Of a DNA stretch of 64,000 nt, positions 37,950 to 51,432 are shown piece after piece. Under the pieces are notes generated by a model, which ran no database searches, was not told the origin of the DNA, and was given only the letters and a program-made list of their open reading frames with translations. A program made the translations under genes and the position numbers. Origin of the DNA: Rotaria socialis (Eukaryota; Rotifera; Eurotatoria; Philodinida; Philodinidae); the NCBI GenBank assembly GCA_905331475.1, contig CAJNYU010000114.1, positions 1-64,000 on the forward strand. Direction: 5' to 3'. Within the stretch, counting starts at the first letter, position 1. Every line of letters begins with the position of its first letter.

Positions 37950-40765
37950 CATTTTTTCTTTCTTATCTTCAAGAAACTGTAGTGTTTTTTTTTTTTAAAG
38001 AAACATTTATTAAAAGTAAATTTGACGTGTACACTATATGTATTTTACTAGTATAAACAATCAAAAGAAAATAACATCTGTCTTATAGTGTAAGTTTGTC
38101 TATTGTATTGTATGATGATAGCGAAATAATTGACCGAAGTGACCTTTTTTTTAACAATGGCATAATGAATCAATCATAGACTCATGTGGAATGTTTGAGT
38201 TTATCTCATAAAATCATTTCAACTCTTATAAATATATTCTTCGTATTGACTTTAATAAGAAAAAAATTGCATCATTCAAACTCGTTAAGTATGTCTAACA
38301 TAAGTAAGTAAACATAGTAGATTTTCTATGTAAGTGAAAACACTGCATGGATTAGATGTAACTAGAAAAAATTATAAATGATAGAAAAACCGATCGAACA
38401 AGAAATGAGGCAGTTTATTGATTGCTTTTTTTGTTGTGGATCGCTGCGAATTAAATATATTAGCTTTATGTCGTAGTAATGGTTCACTCGATCGACTGAC
38501 ACTTTTGTATATGCATTGTCAATATGAAATTATGATTGAAAAAACAGCGTTTTATTTACAATAAGAGAATACAATAATATAGTTATTGTGAAAATTTGCC
38601 ATGAGAATATAAACGATTAATTTACTCGAATGATAAATGAGAGTGATTTAATTTTCTTTATTGAATAAATGTATTTTTTTCATCGCAAAAAAAAATTGTT
38701 TGATAATTGATATTCTATTTGTTATATAATAAATTTTAATGAGAACAAAGTCATGAATTGTTATTTTTAATAACTTACCTTGATAAAACAATTATAGAAT
38801 GAATGTATTGATTGTTTATATATTAGAAAAAAATATATATATAATGGTCACTTATGCTTTATTTCCGCTTCGTTTATTTGAATTAGAGGGTAAGTTTATT
38901 TAGAAATTTTTCTTTTAGTTTTCAAATTGAATTTTGATCACGTATTCATCGATTTCTTTCTTTCTTTATTTTTTTGTATTCTTAATTCGTTTCGGTAAAT
39001 GACACATATATATAGGGATTTATGATAAATAGAGTGAATAGAAGAGTAAAAGAATGAGGGTGATAGACAAGTGTTCAAGTGAGCGTAATCGAGCGGCAGA
39101 TTCGTTTGTTGATCTTTAGGGGTGTATGTGTGTCGGTTAGCCAGAGGGCTCACTGACAAGATGGCCAAGTGTGTCACAGCAGTCTCTAATTGAATTCGAT
39201 TTGTCTCCTCTTCTATTAAACTTATGTACAACTATTTCTTTTTCTTTTATTTATGCGTTGTTTTTTTGTCACTCATTTACATACATATACTTTTACTTTT
39301 ATTCACAAATGAGACCAATTAGAGCAAAAGAAAAGGTTCATTGTATTTATATGTTAAAAGACACGCTCGATGAGCACAAACGCTATTATTTGTCTATCTC
39401 TATTTTGAATTCTATATATATATATAATATAATATGTTGTATTATGATGAGAGCTAGACATAGTAGGAAATTTTCTTTAATGTACGTGAGTGTGTTTGTC
39501 TACTATTTTGTTTCTATGTAAGAAATGAAAAGAAGATGTTTCTAATCACATACTGTCACAGCATTCCGGATTCCGCCTGCTTTATTATAATAGGTGTTCA
39601 AATGAATAAATAATGGTTGTGTCTCTCTTCTTTTTCTATTATAAGCCAACGCAATATTGTTGTCATTCCTCAGGAGTAAGCAAGAAAAAGAAAAAAAAAA
39701 TTCTCATCTACCTCTTCTCTTCGATTAATATCTTGCCGATAGGGCACATGTCGGCATGTACATTAAACGATCTATCTCAATTTGTTTTTTTAATCTTCAA
39801 CTAGACAATCATTTATGAGCACAATCTGTTTTGATTCCGATCGGAAATGATATAGATATCGAATTTATTCTTCTCGGCGTTTATTTCTTTTTTTTTTGTT
39901 TCTTCCGAGTCATTCAAGAATGATTTAAAACAATTGTCCAAAATATTCTTTGTCCATTTAATAAATCGATCATATTATTTATCGAATCATTTGTTTTTTG
40001 CTTTACACACTAGACAAAAGCGAGTGTCTAGTGTGTAAAAATCATTGTTTCTAATCTGTCACAATCGTCAAACTATTGACACAAATCATGTGTTAAATGG
40101 CTGAGAAACGAGTCATCTGGACTAGAAGAAAAAAGACGAAGAAAAAGAGGGAAATGAACTTTGTGTTGTCAATTAAATACAGACTAAATGAAGAGAATGT
40201 TAAAATTACCAGCATCTCACTATCCTGCTGTGTCGGAAAATGATCAACCGTTATTATACTGATGTAATATCTAATACAGCTGCTCATAAGTTTATTTTAT
40301 TCTTTAAGACGATGGCCGGCAAAAGATAAAAGTATCTCACTTGAAAAAACCACAGGACTACTAGTTTCTTTGTCTTCTTCCTTTTTTTGTTTCCCGTTTT
40401 CTCTCTCTCTCTCTCTCCCTCTTTCTCAGTCTAACTTTGCCTAGCAGCCAAATGCTCATTGATGTTGCGCCCTGTTGAACGTGAAATGAAGCGAGACAGT
40501 TGAAGTTTGTTTCTTTTCTTTGTTGCAATGACAAAACACAACAGCAAGAGAAAAAAAAAGTGATCGATTTGTCTGCATCGATAACGCTTCAATGTGCATA
40601 CAATCTTCTGATCAGGTTTCTTCTTTTCGAAATTCGAGTAGTTAAGTTATTCTTAGATTTGTATAAACAAATGAGAGAAAAAAATATTCACCAATCCCGA
40701 CAACTTTCTTTATATTTGTTTTAGAAAAAAAAAGAGAAGATACAGAATTATTTAAAGTTCAAAAA
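37950..40765. other. Gene-free region 3' of the SoxB2-like gene
   Basis: About 2.8 kb with no recognised gene between converging genes. Short TA- and CT-rich tracts occur (for example 39411-39430 and 40402-40417), as does a nearly exact inverted pair at 40007-40039 (ACACACTAGACA and TGTCTAGTGTGT, loop about 9 bp). Confidence 0.5.
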
Positions 40766-41661
40766 TTATTGTATTTTACCAGGTAAAATTGCTTGTGGTC
40801 GATGAATTTTCTCGGTTTGCATACCAAAATGGTAATGATTTGTTGAATTATTTGATGATGATGAAGATGGCGATGATACACTTGGCGGTGATGATGAGGA
40901 TGTGGCAGCGGCTGCTGCTGCTAAACTTGCTGATAACATACTACTATATGGATAATGTGAGGAAAACGCTGCTGCATATGCAAGTGGATTATAGGCAAGT
41001 GCTGCCGTAGAGAAATCACTTAATTTTCCTGTTGAATATGGATAAAGTGATGTTGGAGGTGGTGGTGGTAATAATGAACGGCACTTTTCAAGATTTAATG
41101 CAAAGGAATCATTGATTTGTTGTTGAACGGACATTGCATCGGTTGATGAATGTGTTGATAAATCCATTGAATCTTTATTCGATAGGGAATGATGATGTTG
41201 ATGATGATGATGTGGTGGAGGAGCAAAGGTTGGAAATGGGAATGGAAAACGGTCTTTTTTTATTAAAGATTTCGGTTTACGACGAGGACGATATTTATAA
41301 TCTGGATGTTCTTTCATATGTAATGCACGTAAGCGTTTTGCTTCGTCAATAAATGGTCGTTTTTGATCATCGTTTAATAATTTCCAGTCAATACCTAAAC
41401 GACGACTTATTTCTGAATTATGCATTTTAGGATTTTCTTGAGCCATTTTTCGACGTTGCCCACGAGACCATACCATAAAGGCATTCATTGGCCGTTTTAT
41501 ATGTTCTGATAGGGGAATATTGGAATTTGAGGATGATGAAGAAGATTTATTCATCATATGAGGATGTTGGACATTGAATAGATGAGCTTTAAATAATAAG
41601 GAAAAAGAAGAAAAAATATTAACTTTGGTTTCTATCGTTTAAACTAATGCTTACACATCAT
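40766..41661 (-). CDS. SoxB2-like HMG-box transcription factor
   Basis: The main exon 41586-40766 encodes an HMG box (residues about 31-99) starting [20 protein letters not shown] and containing [34 protein letters not shown] and [20 protein letters not shown]. It matches the SoxB group, and the tail after the box ([15 protein letters not shown]) resembles Sox14/21. Past the box come His-rich, Ala-rich and Ser-rich stretches. A 7-nt first exon (41661-41655, ATGATGT) with donor GTAAGC and a 68-bp intron joins in frame, giving 275 residues; otherwise translation would start at 41557. SoxB proteins bind the minor groove at ACAAT-type sites and control neural and ectodermal fate. Confidence 0.92.
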
Positions 41662-41865
41662 GCTTGAATAATGATGATAATAAATGAGTCAATCGAAGTT
41701 TTTCTTTTAAGAAATAAAAATAAAAGCACAGTAAAAGAAATACACAAGATTCTTTTTTTCTTGTCATATACAATAAAAGGAACAGGTTCTCTCTTTCTCT
41801 ATTCGATGAAAGCCTATTATATTATTCGACGAGCGAGGAAAAAAGAGCAATGAAAATAGTTTTTC

Positions 41866-41908
41866 TCTCTCTCTCTCTCTATGTCTCTCTCTCTCTATGT
41901 ATATACAA
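41866..41908. repeat. (CT)n microsatellite upstream of the Sox gene
   Basis: Two CT-repeat tracts, each followed by a short ATGT, within 250 bp upstream of the predicted Sox start. Confidence 0.7.
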
Positions 41909-42064
41909 AGCGAAACATAATGACTTGAACTATGTGCACAGCACACTAATAAAAGAAGGAAAAGGAGAAGAAGAGGAGGAGGCCTTTTCTTGTCGTTCTC
42001 GTCGCCGCTCAAAAAGTGTTATTCAAATAGAGACAGCCAAGTGGAAGAGCGAACGAGAGAGCAA

Positions 42065-42098
42065 TAATAATAATAATAATAATAATAACAACAACAGC
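42065..42098. repeat. (AAT)n(AAC)n microsatellite
   Basis: A run of AAT triplets passes into AAC triplets, about 0.4 kb upstream of the Sox start. Confidence 0.85.
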
Positions 42099-42206
42099 TA
42101 CCATCTATTTCTTCCCTCCAATGGAAATTAAAGAATACAAAACGAACAAGAGAGAAAGCGCAAGAAAATTAAAAATCGTCATTGGCCATTCATTGCACTT
42201 CTTTTC

Positions 42207-42380
42207 GCTTTTTTCTTTTCTTTTCTTTTCTTTTCTTTTATTCTATTCTGTTGCTTGCTCGCTCGGAAGCGAGAAAGAGTGGCGGCGCCCAACAACAAAG
42301 CGATTACAATATGTGTCTATTGGTCTTTGAATAAAAAGAAGAAAAAAGAAAAGAAAAGAAAAGAAAAGAAAAGAAAAGAA
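42207..42380. repeat. Inverted pair of pentanucleotide tracts
   Basis: A (TTTTC)n tract at about 42207-42239 is followed by a (GAAAA)n tract at about 42339-42380. The two are reverse complements separated by about 100 bp, so they could pair into a stem with a long loop or form purine-strand structures. They lie 0.55-0.7 kb upstream of the Sox gene. Confidence 0.8.
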
Positions 42381-44325
42381 GAGGGAAAGAACAATTCAAG
42401 CTGTATGTAACAATGAAGGTTTGCATCAACCGTGCTCTCAAATGGTACATAAGAAAAAGAAAAATAAAGACGAGAGTAAAGAGAAATATTGTTAATCGAA
42501 TGCATATATATATACATACATATACACACACACATATATATATATATTGATCGTTGGCTTGTTTCGATTACCTGAATATAATGTGTAAAATAGGACAATA
42601 AAAAAAGAGTAAAGAAATGATGAAAACGAATCCAAATGAATTAAATTCTCAATTTATGCATCTCATCAAGAGCGGCTTCTTTCCAATCAGTATTATTTTT
42701 TTTTATATCTATATTCACCATCGTATATAAGAACTTAAAGTCTATGAATAGTTCTCATCCTATTAATCCTCTCTCATCCATCAATTACAATTGCGGTTTT
42801 TCTTTCTTCGTTTGATGAATATTGTGTAAACGTTGTTGTTCTTATTATTTTGATTAGCTTGTTAACATTTTTATAAATGTATCCTTTTAAAACGATCTAG
42901 ATGTGTTTTTCTTTTTCTTTTCTTTTTGATCAACAGTTTATTTTGCTTGCGCAATGATAGATAGGCACATTTATATATATATATATATATATATATTTCA
43001 ATTGAAGTGACGATTGAACTTGCATATATACACTTTTAATCTAACCAAAACTATCGGCAGCAAAGTACAATTCGTTGTCGAGTGGCAAAAAAAGAAGAAG
43101 AGAGATGAAGACGACGAGTTGAACGGAAGTAAGCATCGAAAGACGGTTAGCAGCGGAAGCGACTTATTTAGCGTCGACAAAGAAATTACAGTTCTCTCTT
43201 TTTTGCTTCTTCTTCTTATTCAGTGACGAGCAAGAATAATAGAATAATCATAAAACCCGGGCACCCACACGCGTGTGTGTGTTGTTTGCCTGGCCATACA
43301 CTAGTGAGCCAACGTCTCACCAATTACGGGCCTATTCAACAGTCGATGATCTTGCAACAAAAAAAAAGAGAGAAGAGAAATAGATGAGGAAGATGATGTG
43401 AGACAGAACGTGACGATATGTATGTATGTGTGTATGGCTGTAATCAAATTGCGTTTGGACACACAGCTCCAGGCTGTTGTAATTGGTTTGAAGAGTACGG
43501 ATAGAGGATGATGACTGCTAGTAATCATGAATGAAGATGATTGATTATTATTATTTCTTTTTCAAGCCTCAAGGGGTACCACATTGATACTTCTCGTTTT
43601 CTTTATTTTATATACATTGGTCTCTCGTGTCAACATGAACCATGCGGCAAAATATAAACAATTTGTATATACATACACACTAAGCAACTACGAATGACAA
43701 CATCCAACGAGTAGCCAAGTGGGCGAATAATCATCAAATTAAAAAGAAATAAAATATTCAGTTCTTGTTCCTCTTTTTTACTTTTTCCTATATGCGTACG
43801 ATGTCGCTACTTCATATTCATATTAATATGAATGATGTTTACCATTTTATTCTCTAATCTGTCATAAATATACAAATAGAGTGACTTAATCATATATTGA
43901 AATATGTTGAGAAAGTTCTACTCCTCCTTGTTTCTCTCTCTCTCTCTTCTAATCCATATATACATGATTGTCACACACCATCTCGTTTTCGATCATTAGT
44001 TAGGCTTCTATTTGTTTGTTGGTTGTACAATGTTTGCATGTGAACCAACACTATGTATATGTATCGAATGGGAAAAGGAGAGATTAGACGAGAGAAAATT
44101 TGACACCTGCAACGATTGATGATCATTTCTTTTCTTCATCAATACACGATAAGAAAATCATATCGATAGACGACGAATGTTTAAATAAAGCAACATGAAT
44201 ATATATTTTTTCTTATTCATAAATGATTTTATTGGTACTGATGTGATTAGACATGCATGAATGAACTTATGTTAGCGCAAATAATATTACAACTCAATCT
44301 GACAAAGTTAATTGCTCGAAGAATA
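42381..44325. other. Gene-free upstream domain of the Sox gene
   Basis: About 2 kb with no recognised gene. It contains (TA)n and (CA)n tracts at 42503-42548, (TA)n at 42971-42997, and further CT-rich runs. Long non-coding flanks are common around Sox developmental regulators, so enhancers may lie here, but none can be identified from this sequence alone. Confidence 0.5.
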
Positions 44326-44415
<90 letters not shown>

Positions 44416-44416
44416 N
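44326..44416. other. Poly-G run and N: assembly gap artefact
   Basis: Ninety G residues are followed by one N at 44416. The flanks carry a near-duplicate 22-mer: AAAGTTAATTGCTCGAAGAA on the left, AAATTTAATTGCGCGAACAA on the right. The right copy runs into a C run. This looks like a misjoined or badly extended homopolymer, not natural sequence. Confidence 0.85.
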
Positions 44417-46304
44417 AAATTTAATTGCGCGAACAATACGCCCCCCCCCCCTCTACTATCATATAATATAAATATGTCCAATAGTAATGACAGGTGTTCG
44501 AATAGATGTTAAGATGAAGAGAAAAAAAACGGCATAGTTACTAAACAATGAAATCAATGTTGCATCGATTTTTAGAAAAAAAGAAAGAAAACGCAGATTT
44601 TTTGTTTTGTTTGGCTTTAAGAAAAATTCAGTTCAAGGTTCTATCATAGAAACTTTGCTATTAAGAAAATGCTCTAATTTTTTTTTCTTCTTCTAATAGA
44701 AAACAAACCATTGAATAACTGCTGACACATTTTCATGTTACTCTCACTCTTATTAGGTTTCTATAGAATGTCACATTGATTGGTGACTTTTGATAATGTT
44801 GAAACAGATGTCTTTCCGCTTCTCGAGACAAGTATGTATATACTAATCATTTAAGTTTCGTAATAGTTGATCGATATCAAAGCATAGAATTTCTTTTCGT
44901 ATATAGTTTATTAATTAAATCGACCGCGTAGCACATTGGTATGTAAAGAATGATGATCTATATTTCATTTATAGTTAGAATAAAATTTTCATTAGAAGAA
45001 TAACAACAACGTTGTCTTGATGTTTTTCGATTAAGATATAATCTGTTTAAAAAAGAAAGAATTGTTTATTTTGAAAATGATTGCTATCGTATATGATGAA
45101 AAATACTCCCCCTTCTCTCACTCTCTCTGTTCTGTTTATTTGAAAGATATGATTGCAATGTATATAGCAAGGTGTCATTCTTCGATTAACAGTCAATAGA
45201 ACAATGGAAAAAAAACTGTCTTTTTTTTATGTACTCTTATCTTTAACTATTTTTGTATTATAACACTTCGAAAGAAATCAAACAAATAAATAATGATTTG
45301 ATATCGTAGGTTTTAAACGAATAGAATAGGTTTGATTTTAATTGAATATTACACGTGCAGAATGAATGTCGTTTACGAAACTTCTTGAGCAAAAACAAAA
45401 CGTATACCTTAAAGTGGATAGTTTCTGTAGAACATGAGAACATCAATTGCTTTATTTTCCATCAAAGATTTGTGTCAAATTCTCAGGACGAATGATGATT
45501 AAGAGAGTTTCCACTGGACTTATTATCAGAAAATTTGTATTGATAAACTATTCGATGCAATTGTGAACATAAGCTAATTCTTAGTTTGCTCGATCGAATG
45601 TTCTTAAAAAAAAAGTCGATTTTATCAAAAAGAAAAAGAAAAAGAAAGAAAGATTGAAAGGAAAATCGTGGTAATACTGGATGAAGGGGAGAATATTTTA
45701 GATAAATTTTTGAAGTCGGAGTATTTCTTGCATCAATAAAGTTATTAAAAAAAAGTGCAGTCTTCTGTTTTTCCTTTAGAATCATTGTTAGTGAACTTCT
45801 AAAACAATTAAAATTCAATTTTTTTCTTCATATCTCAAGTGCGAGTTAATGGTGACGAGACAAATACAATAGTTAAAAATAAAAGTAAAATGATGATACC
45901 TGCTGTAGGCTGAATGCAGCAATTCGTTTTATATAGATGTCAACAACGTACTGTTATACATATTTCGTTCGATTGTGTATGCCTCATCTAAGTTAAATTC
46001 AATGATATCATTGAAAATTTTTGAAAGCAAAGATTTTTGAAATAAGCGATAAAAACGAAAAAAACACGTAAATAAAGTAGTTGCAAAAATTCAAAAACTT
46101 TAGTTTTTACAGTGATATTTTCGCGTAGACCAGTCATTGGATTTGAATGCTAAAATATGTTTTGTAAAGGTCCAAATGTTCGTTTATATTTGAAGAATAT
46201 GAAATAAGATTTGCAATATAGAAATATTAAATAACTCAAGTAATCAAGAAAAAATGCCATAGGTGGTCGACATAAGAAAAATATATCCACTCATAGTATA
46301 TGTT
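44417..46304. other. AT-rich spacer
   Basis: About 1.9 kb with no recognised gene. The open frames are short and low in complexity. A purine-rich tract of A and G occurs at about 45629-45665. Confidence 0.45.
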
Positions 46305-47401
<1,097 letters not shown>

Positions 47402-48307
47402 TCAGTAGGCTGCATTTTCAAATAAAATGCTATAAATTTGTACGCAGTTTTCTTGTGCAAGTTACGGTAGGGTGCTTTTACGTATTATAAGCTATATAGT
47501 TTTGCTTCCTTCAAGTGATTCATTCGTGTCTGTAATCATAACGAAAATAACAGCCGTGATACTGACTCAAAATGAAACCAAAGGATGCGTGCAATATATC
47601 ACTACATCATGAAGAGTATATTGCAGACTAATTGAATCATGATTGCTGTTGCAATTGTGAGCTAAAGAAATTATTTTTATTTTCCAGTCTCATATTGCCC
47701 AACACGTGATAGTTTTCGTTTAATATCAAATATTATTGGTTGTAAATCGATCATATTTTGTTTTCAGCATGCTTTTGTACAAGTAAATATTACCTTTTTT
47801 CCTAGTATATAAGAATGAGTGTGCAGTATGGTATTGTTGACTTGTTGATAGCGAAAGAAAAAAATATTTTTAAATGAGCCACAGGTCACTGAAAAAAATA
47901 AAAGTACTCATAGTTATATCATGCTTATATTTGGTGTATAACGATGACAAATCTAGTCATTTTGTAAGATAAACAAGCAAATAACAAGTAAATACACTTG
48001 TGATACTCAAGTATTCTAACACTTTGTAATAATTACATAAAACTTGATATTTGAGTTTCTTTCCTTTTTTTTTACCGACATCGGACTCAACTTTTCCGAT
48101 ATCCTTCAATGTAAATAAGACTAATAGTGCGTTCAGGTCGTTACAATTGGAGAAAAACCAACGAGTCAAACGACTGAAACGTTGTGAGAGGAGACAATTT
48201 GAAGACAAACTTTAGGAATCGATGCTAAAAACATTGGACCTACGATAAAGGAGAAACACACTCTCAAAGAGAGAAAATAGTCTTTCTTTCACGTGCTTCT
48301 TCATATA
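47402..48307. other. Spacer upstream of the protease gene
   Basis: Presumed promoter region of the protease on the - strand, followed by AT-rich sequence up to the Tc1-type element. No further gene was recognised. Confidence 0.45.
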
Positions 48308-49976
48308 CAGTGGCTCCCAAAATTATCCAACAAGCAGTCGCATGTTTTTTTCTCGCTTTATATCTCGGACATAACAAAAGATAGAGAGCTCGGGTTTTCA
48401 CCAACTTATAGCCTGAAGTGTTTAGTGTAAGCATATAAAGTTTCAGTTCAATCGGTCAAGTAGTTCATTTTTTATTGAGAAAAAAAACACGGCATACGTT
48501 TTTTCGCATTCCAAAATTATCCAACAAGTACAGAAAAGTTTTTTTCAACTATAAAAAAATACGTTTTTTTCTACGCATCAATATCTGGTTGGATAGCCAT
48601 TCATTCGAATTACGTCATTTAATCGAATGGGTACGGAATCGACCAACTTTTTTGTAACATCTGTTCCGATACCTTGCCAAACACGAGATAAAGTATGTTT
48701 TAATTCTGTTGCGTTCTTTGGCTTCTCTTTTTTCATTCTTCGTTCAAGTTCATCCCACATATGCTCGATAGGATTTAAATCCGGAGAATATGGTGGCCAT
48801 TTCAGCCGCTCAACCCCTTTTTCATTCAACCAATTTGTTACTATATGTGCCCGATGTTTTGGGTCATTATCATGTTGCATCACCCATTTTCTCCCCAAAT
48901 TTAATTTTTTCACAGACTCGAACAAATTTTTTTGTAAAATATCACGATAAATCTCTCCTGTCATGTTTTCGTCTATGAAGACAAGATTTCCCACGCCAGA
49001 AGATGAAAATCTGCCCCAACACTTTACATTCCCTCCTCCGTATTTAACGGTTGGAACAGTGCATTTAGGATCAAGCTCTTCCTTCGGCGTTCGCCACACC
49101 ATTACTTTTCCGTCTGATCCAAACAAGTTAAATTTACTTTCATCAGACCATAAAACGTCATTCCAGTAGCCGATAGGCTTTTCTCTATACGTTTTAGCAT
49201 ACTCTATACGTTTGCCACGATTTACTTTATCAACATATGGTTTTTGCGAGCTACACGCCCCATAAAACCGCTCTCGTGTAGTCTACGACGCACTGTTTGT
49301 TCAGAAATGAATATTCCCAATTCAGATTCAATTTCAACTTTCACAGTTGATGCTGATTTTCGTCGATCCACTTTTATTTTTCGCTGAATAATTCGGTCAG
49401 CGTGCACTGAGGTTTTACATTTTCGACCTCGACCTATAATATTTCCTATACATTTTGTATTTTTGTATTTCGCTATTATGTAATGAACTGAATTTCGGGG
49501 AATAATCACTTTCGTAGCAATATCGTGCTCGGAATCAGCATTTAAAAAATGTTTAATAACGGTTTCTCGTAAATCAAAAGAATACTCCTTTTTCTTAGGT
49601 GCTATTGTAAATGAAATCAACCAAGCAACCGACTGTAATGCTTTTAAATCTAGCCAAACTTAATTTAATGTTGTGGATGACAGTAGGAGTCGTTCTATAA
49701 CTAATAGAAAGAATAGCTTATCAAAATTTGTTCGTTCTCTGCCGCACGAAGATACATGTTGGATAATTTTGGAAGGCGAAAAAACGTATGTCGTGTTTTT
49801 TTTCTCAATAAAAAATGAACTACTTGACCGATTGAACTGAAACTTTATATGCTTACACTAAACACTTCAGGCTATAAGTTGATGAAAACCCGAGCTCTCT
49901 ATCTTTTTTTTATGTCCGAGATATAAAGCGAGAAAAAAACATGCGACTGCTTGTTGGATAATTTTGGGAGCCACTC
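48308..49976. mobile_element. Tc1-type transposon with long IR/DR ends
   Basis: This 1669-bp element is flanked by TA (48306-48307 and 49977-49978). The ends are inverted repeats of about 222 bp, nearly identical to each other. Each arm carries two copies of CCAAAATTATCCAACAAG, or a one-base variant: an outer copy (48317-48334; 49950-49967) and an inner copy (48511-48528; 49755-49772). This is the IR/DR layout in which a transposase binds twice per end, known from Sleeping Beauty. The near identity of the arms implies a young insertion. Confidence 0.95.
48578..49605 (-). pseudogene. Tc1/mariner transposase with frameshift and lost start codon
   Basis: The transposase is almost full length (about 340 codons). 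The N-terminal part (49605-49222) holds paired helix-turn-helix DNA-binding segments and a GRGRK AT-hook-like link. The C-terminal part holds the DDE catalytic core: Asp in WSDESKF, Asp in MQHDNDPKH and Glu in PDLNPIEHMWDE, with 34 residues between the last two (DD34E). The two halves are in different frames; the break lies in an A5 run (49241-49245) and looks like a single missing base. The natural start, expected just before APKKKEY, reads ATA (49603-49605). The family cuts and pastes DNA into TA sites. This copy should be inactive, but its ends could still be mobilised in trans. Confidence 0.92.
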
Positions 49977-49978
49977 TA

Positions 49979-51432
49979 TATCCTTATATCATACCATTCA
50001 TAATATAGATATAACGTCTTTGTTCAGCTTAACCCAATTGTATGCAGCAGTTCAATATGATAATGTTGTTGGTAAGAGATATAGGATTTCGCGTTCTTTG
50101 GACCATTTATTGACTATAGAAAAATAAGACAACTTTAAATTCTTTTAACTGCTTCAATGTGTTGCTAGAAGGTTGAGTTTATGCATACCATTTTCAGAAT
50201 CAGAGTTTATATTGTGCTACGTGTTCGCGATTGAATCATTTGTATAAATTACATATAATATTTCATGAAGTTATTTTATACTTTATTTAAATGAGAATTA
50301 TTTCTCATTCCAATATATTTCTATTGCTCTATTAATTATAAGTCAAACTGTAACGGAAAAATATTTAGGTCACGTAAATATTCTTCAAATAACTATCGAG
50401 ATATATAGAATTGCGTATATAGCCTGATAGGATGGTGGACAACAAAGTGTAGATCAGTATCAGCTATATATTTTAGCCACTGTGTGTATAATATTAGTAA
50501 CAATTCCACACGATGAGTTTATTCTTGTCCAAAATGAGTTCTGTGTGCTGTCTTTCAATACAATCGAATACACTCGTACGTATTACAAAGCACAACTTTC
50601 TTCTTGAAACTTGACTTGTTTAGAAGTGACCTCGACTCAACGGCCTTTCTACTGCTCTAATACTATCCAACACTGCCACTCTTATACTGCTCACTATTTT
50701 ACATATAACGCGATTTTATATACTAGAGAGAGAGAGAGAGAGAGAGAGAAGATACATAGAGACAAAAAGATATACATATAGGGAGAAAATGATATAGAGA
50801 AAGAAAAGGATGGAACGATTACGTATTGTTCAGTGGGTGATTATGTGTCGTCATATACAAGGATGTCCATTAGTTCTATGACTTATGAGCGGACGTCCAG
50901 TGATTCATATAACCCCTATCTAATCTCGTCCTTTACGAGGGACGTACTTCTTGGCACACAAACATATTCTAGAAGTAAGAAATGCTCTATTTAAGAGAAC
51001 GAAAAAGATTCTAGCAAAAATATATTTTGATCATAGGAAAACAATAAAACGCGTATAATAAGCTCATGTAAGAAATAAATCGTTATATAATTATTATATG
51101 TTTGTCTGTTCATAGAAAATATAGACTCGCATGTATTTAACATCTCAAAAATACAAAGCAAAAGATAAATGTCTATAGAACTATTTTGATGCAAAAAATC
51201 TCATTTTAAGCATAACAAGACACTATGATATAATTGCAAAAATAAGAGCATTAGAGAGAACGATATGCTATATTCATTCTATAGAATAATCTTCCAGTAT
51301 AGAAAAAACTTATTCTGAGGATTTTCCAAAAAAAAGAATGATCTATTCAAAGAATTTTACTCGATACTTTCGAAATTATTTCATATACTAGCTATACTCG
51401 AGAGAGAAAGAGAGAGATCTCCTTTTATTCGT
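49979..51432. other. Spacer with GA microsatellite
   Basis: No recognised gene. A (GA)n tract lies at 50725-50749. A signal-peptide exon of the NHL gene might lie here, but none could be identified. Confidence 0.4.
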
